Source of the DNA: RPQJ01 sp052035645 | GTDB taxonomy: Bacteria > Pseudomonadota > Gammaproteobacteria > Steroidobacterales > Steroidobacteraceae | Length of the DNA: 64,000 nucleotides | Assembly: GCA_052035645.1 (NCBI GenBank) | Contig: JBPOHK010000033.1 | Location: 15,097-79,096, forward strand | Direction: 5' to 3' | Shown: positions 16,473 to 26,849 of the stretch, piece by piece | Position numbering within the stretch: position 1 is the stretch's first letter | Layout of the letters: each line of letters opens with the position of its first letter | Program-made: the position numbers and the translations under genes | The notes under the pieces: generated by a model | The model's database searches: none | What the model was told of the DNA's origin: nothing | What the model saw: only the letters and a program-made list of their open reading frames with translations

Positions 16473-18359
16473 GTGAGCCAGCACGGCCAGTTCCACCTGT
16501 TGTCGGAGCGGCGCTTCGGCCCGTTCTTCGTCACGCAGTTCCTCGGCGCGTTCAACGACAACCACTTCAAGAACGCGCTGGCGCTGCTGGTCACCTTCCA
16601 CGCGACGTCGCTCACCACCCTGGCGCCCTCGACGGTGGTGAACCTCGCGGCCGGGCTGTTCATCCTGCCGTTCTTCCTCTTTTCCGCCACGGCCGGCCAG
16701 CTGGCGGACAAGTACGACAAGGCGCGCATCATCCGCGTCGTGAAGGCGCTCGAGATCGGCATCATGGCGGTCGGCGCGCTCGGCTTCGTGTGCGAGAGCC
16801 TGCCCGTGCTGCTCGCGGCGCTGTTCCTGATGGGCGTGCACTCGACGGTCTTCGGCCCCGTGAAGTACGCGCTGCTGCCGCAGACGCTGCACCCGCAGGA
16901 ACTCGTGGGCGGCAACGCGCTGGTCGAGACCGGCACGTCGCTCGCCATCCTGCTCGGCACGATCCTGGGCGGCGTGCTGGTCGCGCTGCCCGGCGGGCCG
17001 ACGCGCTGGGTGCCGGCGGTCGGCATCGCCATCGCCGTGGCGGGCTACCTCGCCGCACGCTTCGTCCCCAGTGCGCCGGCCGTCGCGCCCGGACTCGCGA
17101 TCCGGTGGAACCCGCTCGCCGAGACGCTGCGCAACCTGCGCTTCACCGCCACGGACCGCACGCTGTTCCTGTCCATCCTCGGCGTGTCCTGGTTCTGGCT
17201 CTACGGGCTCGTGTTCCTGTCGCAGTTCCCCGAGTACGCCCGCACGAGCCTCGGCGGGACCGAGCACGTGGTCACGCTGCTGCTGACCGTGTTCTCGGTC
17301 GGCATCGCGGTCGGCTCGCTGCTGTGCGAGCGCATGTCCGGGCGCAAGGTCGAGATCGGGCTCGTGCCGTTCGGGGCCATCGGCCTGACCGTGTTCGCGA
17401 TCGACCTCGCGTTCGCGACGCCCGCCCTGCCGCCGGGCACCGTGCGCGGCGCACTCGGGTTCCTGCGGGCCGACGGCAGCGCCCGCGTGCTCCTCGACCT
17501 GGCCCTGATCGGCGTGTTCGGCGGCTTCTACATCGTGCCGCTGTATGCGCTGATCCAGAGCCGCGCCGAGCCCGGCCACCAGTCGCGCATCATCGCGGGC
17601 AACAACATCCTGAACGCGCTGTTCATGGTGGCCGGGGCCGCGCTGTGCGCGCTGCTGCTCGGCCGCGGCCTCACGATCCCGCAGCTGTTCCTGGTGGTCG
17701 CGCTGATGAACGCGGCCGTCGCGGTGTTCATCTTCCTGCGGGTGCCCGAGTTCCTGATGCGCTTCCTGGCGTGGCTGCTCGTGAAGGCGATCTACCGGGT
17801 GCGGGCCACCGGCCTCGAGCAGGTGCCGCAGGACGGTGCGGCGCTGGTCGTGTGCAACCACGTGAGCTTCGTCGATCCGATCGTGCTGATGGGCCTGTCG
17901 CCCCGTCCCATCCGCTTCGTCATGGACCACCGCATCTTCCGCATTCCCGTGATGAACTTCGTCTTCCGCACCAGCCGCGCGATCCCGATCGCGCCGCGCA
18001 AGGAGGATGCCGCGCTGATGGAGCGTGCGTTCGGCGAGGTCGACGCCGCCCTCGCGCAGGGCGACCTCGTCGGCATCTTCCCGGAGGGTGCGATCACCCG
18101 CGACGGCGAAATCGCGCCGTTCCGGCCCGGCATCGGCCGCATCCTCGCGGCCCGGCCCGTGCCGGTCGTGCCCATGGCGCTGCAGGGCCTGTGGGGCAGC
18201 TTCTTCAGCCGCGTGGGCGGCAAGGCGATGACGCGGCCGTTCCGTCGCGGCGTGTTCACGCGCATCGGGCTGGCGGTCGGCAGGCCGCTCGCGCCGGCGG
18301 ATGCGACGCCGGAGGCGCTGCAGGCGCGCGTGCTCGAACTGCGCGGCGACGCCCGCTAG
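16473..18359 (+). CDS. Lysophospholipid flippase (LplT-like MFS) fused to PlsC acyltransferase
   Basis: 628-residue fusion. Residues ~1-420 are an MFS transporter of the LplT type (12 predicted helices, QFLGAFNDNHFKNALALLV near the start, GPVKYALLPQTL around 130). Residues ~430-628 are a 1-acylglycerol-phosphate acyltransferase with the HX4D box NHVSFVD (His463, Asp468) and FPEGAITRDGE (536-546). In E. coli LplT flips lysophospholipid inward and the separate Aas protein (PlsC plus acyl-ACP synthetase) re-acylates it; here flippase and acyltransferase are one chain and the acyl-ACP synthetase module is absent. The start is GTG 16473. It converges with the LysR gene, 13 bases between stops. Confidence 0.85.
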   Translation: MSQHGQFHLLSERRFGPFFVTQFLGAFNDNHFKNALALLVTFHATSLTTLAPSTVVNLAAGLFILPFFLFSATAGQLADKYDKARIIRVVKALEIGIMAVGALGFVCESLPVLLAALFLMGVHSTVFGPVKYALLPQTLHPQELVGGNALVETGTSLAILLGTILGGVLVALPGGPTRWVPAVGIAIAVAGYLAARFVPSAPAVAPGLAIRWNPLAETLRNLRFTATDRTLFLSILGVSWFWLYGLVFLSQFPEYARTSLGGTEHVVTLLLTVFSVGIAVGSLLCERMSGRKVEIGLVPFGAIGLTVFAIDLAFATPALPPGTVRGALGFLRADGSARVLLDLALIGVFGGFYIVPLYALIQSRAEPGHQSRIIAGNNILNALFMVAGAALCALLLGRGLTIPQLFLVVALMNAAVAVFIFLRVPEFLMRFLAWLLVKAIYRVRATGLEQVPQDGAALVVCNHVSFVDPIVLMGLSPRPIRFVMDHRIFRIPVMNFVFRTSRAIPIAPRKEDAALMERAFGEVDAALAQGDLVGIFPEGAITRDGEIAPFRPGIGRILAARPVPVVPMALQGLWGSFFSRVGGKAMTRPFRRGVFTRIGLAVGRPLAPADATPEALQARVLELRGDAR

Positions 18360-18372
18360 CGCCCGGCGCGTC

Positions 18373-19275
18373 TCAGCCGACGGACCACTCGCTCGCCTCG
18401 CGCAGCAGGTGCGCGTGGAACACCCGCGCGATCGGCGAGAGCTGCTTCGCGCGCGGATGCACGACGTGCCACTGCGAGCGGATCGGCAGGCCGGTCACCG
18501 GCAGGACGCACAGGTCGCGGCGCGGTTCGGTGCCGCGCAGTGCGTGCTGCGAGAGGATGGCCACGCCCAGGTGGCCCGCGACCGCTTCCTTGATGGCCTC
18601 GTTGCTGCCGAGTTCGAGCCGGCGGGCCGGCGCGAAGCCCTGCGCGTCGAGGAAACGGTCCGTGGCGAGCCGGGTGCCGGAGCCGCGCTCGCGCAGGATG
18701 AAGCGCTCGTCCTCAAGCAGGCGCAGCGCGACCCGGCGGCGGCCGGCGAGCGCGTGGCCGCGCGGCGCGACCATCACCAGCGGGTTGGCGAGGAAGACGC
18801 GGTCCTCCAGGTCCACGTCGGTCGGCGGCATCGACATCACGTACAGGTCGTCGAGGTTGTCGCGCAGGCGCTGCACGACGCCGTCCCGGTTCAGCACCTC
18901 GAGCGAGATCTCGATGCCCGGGTGCCGCGCGCAGAAGCTGCCGAGCAGGCGCGGCACGAAGTACTTCGCCGTGCTCACCACGGCGACGCGCAGCCGGCCG
19001 CTCGTCAGCCCGCGCATGGCGGCGACCGTCTGGCCGTAGCGTTCCCATTCGTCGACGATCGCCCGCGCGGTGCGGGCCAGCTGCCGGCCCGCCTCGGTCA
19101 GGTGGACCTTGCGCGCCACGACTTCGTACAGCGGCAGGCCCACCGCGGCCGCGATCTCGCGCAACTGCATCGAGGCCGTCGGCTGGGTGACGTGCATGGA
19201 GCGGGCGGCCGCCGTGACGCTGCCGGTGTCGGCGAGGGCCACGAACAGGCGCAGCTGGCGGAAGGTGACATTCAT
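18373..19275 (-). CDS. LysR-family transcriptional regulator (CbbR/CmpR-like)
   Basis: 300 aa, starting at MNVTFRQLRLF. The N-terminal winged helix-turn-helix spans ~1-60 (VALADTGSVTAAARSMHVTQ is the HTH), and the periplasmic-binding-like effector domain occupies the rest (GRLRVAVVSTAKYFVPRLL; FILRERGSGTR at ~190). The last two are typical of CbbR/CmpR, which sense C1 or carbon metabolites. It is divergent from an SbtA-type transporter across a 95-base region with LysR-type boxes, so that transporter is its likely target. A start nine codons upstream (19302) is possible, but it would lie within the candidate operator. Confidence 0.85.
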   Translation of the reverse strand: MNVTFRQLRLFVALADTGSVTAAARSMHVTQPTASMQLREIAAAVGLPLYEVVARKVHLTEAGRQLARTARAIVDEWERYGQTVAAMRGLTSGRLRVAVVSTAKYFVPRLLGSFCARHPGIEISLEVLNRDGVVQRLRDNLDDLYVMSMPPTDVDLEDRVFLANPLVMVAPRGHALAGRRRVALRLLEDERFILRERGSGTRLATDRFLDAQGFAPARRLELGSNEAIKEAVAGHLGVAILSQHALRGTEPRRDLCVLPVTGLPIRSQWHVVHPRAKQLSPIARVFHAHLLREASEWSVG

Positions 19276-19370
19276 AGAAAAAGACTTATGGAGACGTTGC
19301 ATAAAATCGATTTTACCAGATGAGCCTGACTGCCTAGGATGCGCCGGCCCCGGCCACCCTGCGGAGCGCC
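19276..19370. promoter_or_regulatory. LysR-sbtA divergent control region with LTTR boxes
   Basis: An AT-rich island in GC-rich DNA. It has TTATG-N9-CATAA (19286-19304), which fits the T-N11-A LysR box, and, overlapping it, the perfect 14-base palindrome TAAAATCGATTTTA (19302-19315). A promoter for sbtA reads TTTACC (19312-19317), a 17-base spacer, then TAGGAT (19335-19340), so the palindrome abuts the -35. Ribosome site GCGGAG precedes the sbtA ATG. Confidence 0.62.
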
Positions 19371-20372
19371 ATGCACAACCTGATCGATCCGGCCATTCTG
19401 TTCTTCGTGCTCGGAGTCTTCGCCGGGCTCGTCCGCTCGAACCTCGAGATCCCCGCGCCGATCGCGCGCTTCCTGTCGCTGTACCTGCTGATGGCGCTCG
19501 GGCTGAAGGGCGGATTCGCGCTCGCGCAGTCGGGGCTGACCGCCCAGGTCGCGACCGGGCTGGGGCTGGCGGTGCTGCTGGCGCTCGCGATCCCGGCGAT
19601 CGGCTACGCGGTGCTCGTGCGCATCGTCCCGCGCTTCGACGCCGCGGCCCTCGCGGCCACCTATGGCTCGGTGAGCGCGGTGACCTTCATCACCGCCATC
19701 GGTCACCTCGAGCGCTCCGGCACGCCCTACGGCGGCCACATGGCGGCGGCCATGGCGCTGATGGAGTCCCCGGCGATCATCCTGGCCGTGCTCGCGGCCA
19801 ATGCGCTGCGGCGGCGCGAGGCGGCGGTCCCGCCTCCGCAGTCCGGGCCCGCCGCGGCGGTCGCATTGCCCGCGGGCGGCCTGTCGCCCGGCAAGGTGCT
19901 GCACGAGTCCTTCACGGACGGCGCGCAACTGCTGCTGCTCGGTGCGATGGTGGTCGGCATGGTGAGCGGCGACGCCGGTCACCGCGCGATGCAGCCGTTC
20001 TCCGGCGACCTGTTCAAGGGCATGCTCGCGTTCTTCCTGCTCGACATGGGGCTCATGACGGCGCGCAACCTGCCGGGCCTGCGCCGCCACTCGCCGTGGC
20101 TGATCGGCTACGGCCTGCTGGCGCCGCCGGCGCATGCCCTGCTGGCGCTGGCGCTCGGCGCATCGGCCGGGCTCCCGGTGGGCGATCTCACGCTGCTGAT
20201 GGTGCTGGCCGCCAGCGCCTCGTACATCGCCGTGCCGGCCGTCGTGCGCTACGCCATCCCCGAGGCCAATCCGTCCCTGTACTTCGGGCTCTCGCTCGGC
20301 CTGACCTTCCCGTTCAACATCCTCGTCGGCATCCCGGTGTATGCGGGACTCGCGGCGCGGTTCGGCAGCTGA
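19371..20372 (+). CDS. sbtA: SbtA-type sodium-dependent bicarbonate transporter
   Basis: 333-residue membrane protein with about ten predicted helices in two inverted halves split by a hydrophilic loop (residues ~145-180, rich in Pro/Ala). It shows DPAILFFVLGVFAGLVRSNLE at the start, YGSVSAVTFITAI near 105 and AASASYIAVPAVVRYAIPEA near 290, all typical of SbtA (DUF897). Known members import bicarbonate with sodium; many sit in non-photosynthetic bacteria, where their use is less clear. No PII-like SbtB gene and no RuBisCO or carboxysome gene is in the window. It is divergent from a CmpR-like regulator. Its stop is 16 bases from the convergent phosphatase gene. Confidence 0.85.
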   Translation: MHNLIDPAILFFVLGVFAGLVRSNLEIPAPIARFLSLYLLMALGLKGGFALAQSGLTAQVATGLGLAVLLALAIPAIGYAVLVRIVPRFDAAALAATYGSVSAVTFITAIGHLERSGTPYGGHMAAAMALMESPAIILAVLAANALRRREAAVPPPQSGPAAAVALPAGGLSPGKVLHESFTDGAQLLLLGAMVVGMVSGDAGHRAMQPFSGDLFKGMLAFFLLDMGLMTARNLPGLRRHSPWLIGYGLLAPPAHALLALALGASAGLPVGDLTLLMVLAASASYIAVPAVVRYAIPEANPSLYFGLSLGLTFPFNILVGIPVYAGLAARFGS

Positions 20373-20388
20373 GGCCGGGCCCGGTCGC

Positions 20389-22245
20389 TCAGGAGCCCGT
20401 GGCCGCCGCCGGCGTCGGCGCGAGGAGGGCATCCCGTCGCAGCAGGATCGCGTGCCGGGCATCCTCGTCGAGCAGGTCGCCGACGCTCGTCGCCAGCGAG
20501 GCCGGGTCGAGGCCCGCGAGACGACGACGCAGTTCGGATCCGTCCGCGGGCCGTTGCGCGCCCGGCGCGGCGGGCGGCCGCGGCGTCGTGCCGAAGGCCT
20601 GGGCGTGGCCGGTGGCGTACAGGCGCCACTCCTCGCTGTCGTACAGCACGCGCGCGGCCGTGCGGCCCGGGTCGCCGATCAGGGCGTCGAAGGCCGCGAG
20701 CAGTCCGTACTGCGGTTCCAGCGCGCACCAGCCGCCGCCGCCAGGGGCGCCGGGCCCCGCTTCGGCTTGCGTGATCCAGCGCGCGGGCCGGGCCTGCACG
20801 TAGCCCGCCTGCCCCTGGACTTCCCGCGCCACGGTGACCGGGACGAGACCGAGCTGCAGCTGGCGGTCGAGGCGGTAGGCCGCGAGTTCGCGACGGACCG
20901 TCGCGTCGTCGGCGGCCACGAACACGCCCGGCAGCTTCGCGCCATCGAGTTCCGCCACGATCGCCAGGGTGCCCGGCGAACGCGGGCCGGTGACCGTGAC
21001 TGCGCCGCGCGTGAACGCATCGGCCACCGTGGCGTCGGCGACGTCGAGCGGCGCCACGCGCAGGCCCTCGGGCACGATCGCGGCGCGCAGGCCGTCCCCA
21101 TCGTCGCCGTAGAGCACCGACAGCCGGCCGTCCTCGACCAACAGCGCGGCCGGATGGCCCTGGTAAGCTGCCCGGTTCATGCCGGTGTCGAGCTTGATCA
21201 CGCGCCCGTCGAACCGTGACGCGACGCGCCGGTCGTCCGTCGTCGTGTGCCCGAGCACCACGCGCTGCACCCCGAGGCCGGCCAGGATGGGCACGAGGAT
21301 GTCGGTCTCGGTCGCCTCGTGGCACAGCGCGGCACCGCGGTACCAGTTGGGCCCGCCGGTGCGCAGCAGCGGGTTCGCCGCCGCCGCCGTGAAGCGCTGC
21401 ACGGCGCCCGCGAGGCGCATCTGCATGGCCTGGTCCGGCTCGGGCCTCGCGGCCAGTCGTCGCGTCGCGATCGCGGCCCGCTGCGCGTAGGGGTCGTCGT
21501 CGCGCACCAGGCCGGCCTCCTCGAGCGCGGCCAGTGCGGCGAGGTACTCCAGCAGCGCCGAGCGGTAGCGCAGGTTGATCCCGGCGAGGTCCATTCCGCG
21601 CAGCAGCGGCGACGGGCCGCCGTGCATGTACAGCGTGCCGTCGACGGCGACGGCCACGGGCAGGGCGAGCAGCCAGCGGCCGTAACGGCCCGCCGGCGCG
21701 AACGCCGCGCGGTGCGCGAAATAGCCCGGCGGAAAGCGCCGGTCGAACTCCGCCTCCGACCCGGCTCCGTGCGTCGCCACCCAGTTCTCGCGCCGGGCAC
21801 CGCGCTCGGCGGCGCTCTCCCCGGCGGCGAATGCGGCGTATTCGCCCGGCGAGACGTAGCGCAGGTCGCCCAGCAGGTTCATCGCCTCGTGGTTGCCCAG
21901 CACCACGTGGACGCGGCCGCCCGCGGCCCGTGCCTCGGACTGCAGGCGCATGAGCAGGTCCATGACCTTGCGCGAATCGGCGCCGCGGTCGAGCAGGTCG
22001 CCGAGGCTCACGAGTTGCGTGCGCCCGCCGATCCAGCGGTCCGCGTCGTCGATCACGCCCGCGCGGCGCAGCAGTCCGGCGAGCTCGGCGTGGCTGCCGT
22101 GCACGTCGGCGAAGGCAACCACCCTCACGGCGTGCGACTGGGCCGCGGCTTCGCGCGCGTCCAGGGTTCGCGGGCCGCAGGCGAGCAGGCAGGCCAGGCC
22201 CGCGACGGCGACGGATCGCAATCCCGGGATGCGGATGAGGTGCAT
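20389..22245 (-). CDS. Shelph-type metallophosphatase lipoprotein with degenerate kinase-like C-terminal domain
   Basis: 618 aa. The signal region ends in LACLLAC, a likely lipobox. Residues ~40-370 are a PPP-type phosphatase with metal motifs FADVHG (Asp47, His49), GDLLDRG (82-88), GNHEAMN (117-123) and VLGHTTTD. The block GNHEAMNLLGDLRY is the hallmark of Shewanella-like (Shelph/SLP) phosphatases. Residues ~400-600 are not part of that fold: AAYRLDRQLQLGLVPVTV followed by AAFDALIGDPGR and WRLYATGHAQAF resembles bacterial HipA/Fam20-like kinase domains, with the catalytic Lys and both Asp positions apparently replaced. It follows the glycosyltransferase gene by 39 bases. Substrate is unknown; periplasmic location is inferred from the lipobox. 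Confidence 0.78.
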   Translation of the reverse strand: MHLIRIPGLRSVAVAGLACLLACGPRTLDAREAAAQSHAVRVVAFADVHGSHAELAGLLRRAGVIDDADRWIGGRTQLVSLGDLLDRGADSRKVMDLLMRLQSEARAAGGRVHVVLGNHEAMNLLGDLRYVSPGEYAAFAAGESAAERGARRENWVATHGAGSEAEFDRRFPPGYFAHRAAFAPAGRYGRWLLALPVAVAVDGTLYMHGGPSPLLRGMDLAGINLRYRSALLEYLAALAALEEAGLVRDDDPYAQRAAIATRRLAARPEPDQAMQMRLAGAVQRFTAAAANPLLRTGGPNWYRGAALCHEATETDILVPILAGLGVQRVVLGHTTTDDRRVASRFDGRVIKLDTGMNRAAYQGHPAALLVEDGRLSVLYGDDGDGLRAAIVPEGLRVAPLDVADATVADAFTRGAVTVTGPRSPGTLAIVAELDGAKLPGVFVAADDATVRRELAAYRLDRQLQLGLVPVTVAREVQGQAGYVQARPARWITQAEAGPGAPGGGGWCALEPQYGLLAAFDALIGDPGRTAARVLYDSEEWRLYATGHAQAFGTTPRPPAAPGAQRPADGSELRRRLAGLDPASLATSVGDLLDEDARHAILLRRDALLAPTPAAATGS

Positions 22246-22284
22246 GCAGTCCTCCAGGGCCGCCGCGCCGGGCGCGCCGGCCCG

Positions 22285-23781
22285 TCAGTGGCCGGCCGGC
22301 GGTCGTGCCGTGTACACCGAGAGCGGGTTGCCGTCGCCCGTGAACGTGCCGATCAGCGTGGGCGCCACGCCGTCGCAGCGCCCGACGGCGGCCACGAAGC
22401 GCTCGGCCGCCCGCCGCTTCATGACGTACACGTTGCCCGCGTCGTGCTGCAGTTCGGCGCAGACGTCTTCCTCGGCGACGTAGCGCGAGTACTCGAACCT
22501 GCGCTCGGCGATCTGCACGCCCTCGACGCGCGGCTCGAGGTAGACGTTGAGACCGTAGAACGGCCGCATGCCCACGAACACGATCTCGTCGATGCCGTGC
22601 GGCTCGATGATGCGCGCCAGCTGCCGGGCCATCTCGCGCGAGTCGCGGTCGGACGGCGTGTAGGCGAGGCCGGCTTTCAGGACGATCAGGACGGCCGCGG
22701 CGAGCGCGCCGGCGACGACGGCGCGCCGGTCCGTGAGCCAGGCCCGGGGCGCGAGCGCGCGGCCGGCGAGCAGGGCCAGCGGCACGAACAGCGGCAGCAC
22801 GTAGAGCTGCAGGCGCGAGCGGGCCGCGAAGAACACCAGCGCCGGCACGACGAACCAGTACACGAGCAGCAGCACCTGCGGCTCGCGCCGGCGCACGGCG
22901 TCGCGCAGGCCCGACCAGGCCGGGCGCGGCCCGCCGCGCGCGACCAGCGCCAGCACCCACCAGGGCAGGAAGCCGACGACGAACATCGGCAGGTAGATCA
23001 GCAGCGCGCCGTACCACTGCGCGTTGCGGTCGTGCGTGGCCGTGAAGACGCGGTCGTACACCTCGTAGCCGAGGAAGTAGCGCAGGCGGTCGGGCTGCTC
23101 GGCGATCAGCATCGTGAACCAGGTGCCTGCCACGACGACGAACAGGAGCAGCCCCGGCGGGTGGAAGAGGGCGGCCAGCCGCCGCCGGTCGTGCAGCGCG
23201 AGAAAGGCGATGGCGCCGCCGAGCGGCAACAGGCCCGGCGGCCCCTTGGTCATGAACGCGAGGCCCCAGGCCACCCACATCAGCACGATCCAGCGGCGGG
23301 CCGCGGCCGGCGGGCGGCTCCACGCCTCGACGAAGGCGTACATCGCCGCGGTCTCGAAGAACACCAGCAGGCTGTCGGTCGAGACGATGTTGGCCGCGAT
23401 CATCGGCGCCAGCGAGGTGCTCCAGGCGAGCGCGGGCAGCCAGGGGCGGGCCGGGACGAAGCGTCGCCCCAGACCGAACACCAGCAGGCCCGTCCCGACG
23501 AAGGCCAGCGCGCCCGGCAGCCGTGCCGCCCACTCGTTGGCCCCGAGCAGGGCGAAGCTCGCCGCGAGCGCCCAGTACGTGACGGGCGGCTTCGTGAGGT
23601 GCGGGTGCTCGCCGTCCACGCTCGGCACCAGCCAGTCGCCGCTGTCGAGCATGTTCAGCCCGGCCGACGAATAGCGCCCCTCGTCCGGCTCCCAGATGCC
23701 GCGCGTGCCCTGGAAGGCGAACGCCAGCAGCAGCAGCAGCGCCAGCACGGCCCACAGGCTGCGACGGTCGGTCTCGCTCAT
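22285..23781 (-). CDS. GT39/ArnT-like membrane glycosyltransferase
   Basis: 498 aa, with ~11-12 predicted transmembrane helices. The first periplasmic loop, IWEPDEGRYSSAGLNML, holds the Asp-Glu pair expected of PMT/ArnT enzymes using polyprenyl-phosphate sugars, and HPHLTKPPVTYWALA follows, both typical of the family. A ~110-residue soluble C-terminal part begins after KAGLAYTPSDR. Enzymes like ArnT add aminoarabinose to lipid A, others mannosylate proteins; no sugar-nucleotide or polyprenyl transfer genes are nearby, so acceptor and donor are not assigned. It lies 10 bases downstream of aceK and appears to be a passenger on that transcript. Confidence 0.82.
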   Translation of the reverse strand: MSETDRRSLWAVLALLLLLAFAFQGTRGIWEPDEGRYSSAGLNMLDSGDWLVPSVDGEHPHLTKPPVTYWALAASFALLGANEWAARLPGALAFVGTGLLVFGLGRRFVPARPWLPALAWSTSLAPMIAANIVSTDSLLVFFETAAMYAFVEAWSRPPAAARRWIVLMWVAWGLAFMTKGPPGLLPLGGAIAFLALHDRRRLAALFHPPGLLLFVVVAGTWFTMLIAEQPDRLRYFLGYEVYDRVFTATHDRNAQWYGALLIYLPMFVVGFLPWWVLALVARGGPRPAWSGLRDAVRRREPQVLLLVYWFVVPALVFFAARSRLQLYVLPLFVPLALLAGRALAPRAWLTDRRAVVAGALAAAVLIVLKAGLAYTPSDRDSREMARQLARIIEPHGIDEIVFVGMRPFYGLNVYLEPRVEGVQIAERRFEYSRYVAEEDVCAELQHDAGNVYVMKRRAAERFVAAVGRCDGVAPTLIGTFTGDGNPLSVYTARPPAGH

Positions 23782-23791
23782 GGCGTCGGTC

Positions 23792-25543
23792 CTAGATGCT
23801 GCTGAACACGCGGACGCGGTGCCGGTGGTAGGGCAGGACCTCGAGCAGGTCGCCCTCCTGCAGCCGGCGCTGGGTCGCGCGCCACCACTCGGCGGTGAGG
23901 ATCTCCGCGTGCGCCTCGAGGAACACCTGCCTGAGGTGCGGATCGAAGCCGAGGAAGTTGATGAACGTCTCGGGGAACACGTCGCTCTCGCCGACGTAGA
24001 ACCACGACTCGGCGCGCATGTCGTCCTCGTCGTGCGCGGACTGCGGCACCTCGCGGAACTTGCAGTCGGTGACCAGGCACAGCTCGTCGTAGTCGTAGAA
24101 GATCACGCGCCCGTGGCGGGTGACGCCGAAGTTCTTGAGCAGCAGGTCGCCCGGGAAGATGTTGGTCGCCGCGAGGTCGCGGATGGCCTGGCCGTAGTCG
24201 AGCACCGCCTTCTCGGCCTGCTCGCGGGCCGCGGTGCGCACGTACAGGTTGAGCGGCGTCATGCGCCGCTCGATGTACATGTGGTCGAACAGCAGGTCCT
24301 CGCCCTCGACGTGCACGGTGCGCGAGGCCTCGCTCATCAGCTCTTCGAGCAGCTCGGGCGAGAAGCGCGCCTTCGGGAACTTGATCCGCTTGAACTCCTG
24401 CGCGTCGACCAGGCGGCCCGCGCGGTCGTGCTTGAAGACCAGCTCGTACTTCGAGAGCACGTCCTCGCGCAGGATGTTCTTCTGGTACGGGAACTTGTCG
24501 CGGATCAGCTTGAAGACCACGTCGTAGGAGTCGAGCGTGAAGCAGATCATGACCAGGCCCTTCTCGCCCGGCGCGAGCACGAACTGGTCCTGCGACTGCT
24601 GCAGGTGCGCGACCAGCTCGCGGTAGCGCTCGGTCTTTCCCTGCTTGGCGCGGCCGAGGACGATGAACAGCTCGCTGATGTGCTTGCGCGGCAGGATCGA
24701 CTTGAGGAACTTCACCGCCTCGCCGACGTGCCCGAGGTCGACGTGGAAGTAGGAGCGCGTGAAGCTGAACAGCACGCTCACCGAGCCCTCGTCGAGCATG
24801 ATGGCGTCGACCACCACGCCGCTGTCGGTGTTGCGGAAGGCGATGACGAACGGCTGCACCCACCCCCGGCCGCTGATGCGTCCGACGAGATAGGCGCGGG
24901 TCATCTGGTAGAAGATCTCCTTGATGAACTCGATCTTCTCGAGCTGGCGCCGCTCGGCGGACGACTCGAGCGAGGCCTTCAGCTCGTGGGCGACCATGTG
25001 CACGCTGCGCTCGAAGTCGCGGTAGGGCGTGCGGAAGCGGAAGTCCGTCAGCACGTCCTCGATCAGCAGGTCGAGGTCGCCGCGGTTGACGTAGACCTTG
25101 GTCTCCACCTGCGTGGCGACGCTGCCGAGCGGGTCGAGGTCGATGGCGACGAACTCGACGGCCGGGTCGACGCCGACCGTGGCGAACGTCTTGCGGGTGA
25201 CCGAGGAGAAGAAGGTCTTCTTGAACTCGTTGTCCGGCAGCGGCGCGATGATCTCGTCGAAGCGCCGCCGGATGGCCGACCAGATCGCGCGCTCGTGCAC
25301 GTCCTCGCCGAGCCGCTCCTGCATCAGCGCGACGCTGCTGTCGACGTACCGGACGTAGAGCTCGATTCGCTCCACGGCGTCGCGCTGGCTGCCGCGCCAG
25401 TCGCGTTCCTCGAAGCGCTGGCGCGCCCGCTGCGTGACGGCGCGGAACTCCGCGTTGTACGACGCGAACGCGTCGACCAGGGCCTGCGCGCAGTCCTGGA
25501 CGAGCGCGTCGCGCGTCGTCGGCGTCGAAGCGGGTGCGTTCAC
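23792..25543 (-). CDS. aceK: Isocitrate dehydrogenase kinase/phosphatase
   Basis: 583 aa, the usual length. Bifunctional enzyme that phosphorylates isocitrate dehydrogenase to divert carbon into the glyoxylate shunt and reverses this. Recognisable blocks are KPVDSS-type N-terminal regulatory helices, then the kinase domain with IFYDYDEL (metal-binding Asp region, ~450-465) preceded by FPGDLLLKNFGVTRHGRV, the AceK catalytic loop. WWRATQRRLQEG precedes a short tail. It starts 4 bases after icd, so kinase/phosphatase and target are cotranscribed, whereas E. coli places aceK with aceB and aceA. No isocitrate lyase or malate synthase gene is in the window. Confidence 0.94.
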   Translation of the reverse strand: MNAPASTPTTRDALVQDCAQALVDAFASYNAEFRAVTQRARQRFEERDWRGSQRDAVERIELYVRYVDSSVALMQERLGEDVHERAIWSAIRRRFDEIIAPLPDNEFKKTFFSSVTRKTFATVGVDPAVEFVAIDLDPLGSVATQVETKVYVNRGDLDLLIEDVLTDFRFRTPYRDFERSVHMVAHELKASLESSAERRQLEKIEFIKEIFYQMTRAYLVGRISGRGWVQPFVIAFRNTDSGVVVDAIMLDEGSVSVLFSFTRSYFHVDLGHVGEAVKFLKSILPRKHISELFIVLGRAKQGKTERYRELVAHLQQSQDQFVLAPGEKGLVMICFTLDSYDVVFKLIRDKFPYQKNILREDVLSKYELVFKHDRAGRLVDAQEFKRIKFPKARFSPELLEELMSEASRTVHVEGEDLLFDHMYIERRMTPLNLYVRTAAREQAEKAVLDYGQAIRDLAATNIFPGDLLLKNFGVTRHGRVIFYDYDELCLVTDCKFREVPQSAHDEDDMRAESWFYVGESDVFPETFINFLGFDPHLRQVFLEAHAEILTAEWWRATQRRLQEGDLLEVLPYHRHRVRVFSSI

Positions 25544-25547
25544 GCCC

Positions 25548-26849
<1,302 letters not shown>

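Noticed and set aside
20249..23755. 1168-codon open frame overlapping the phosphatase and glycosyltransferase genes on the same strand
   Set aside because: Low-complexity Arg/Ala/Gly composition without motifs; the other frame on that strand encodes two well-defined proteins.
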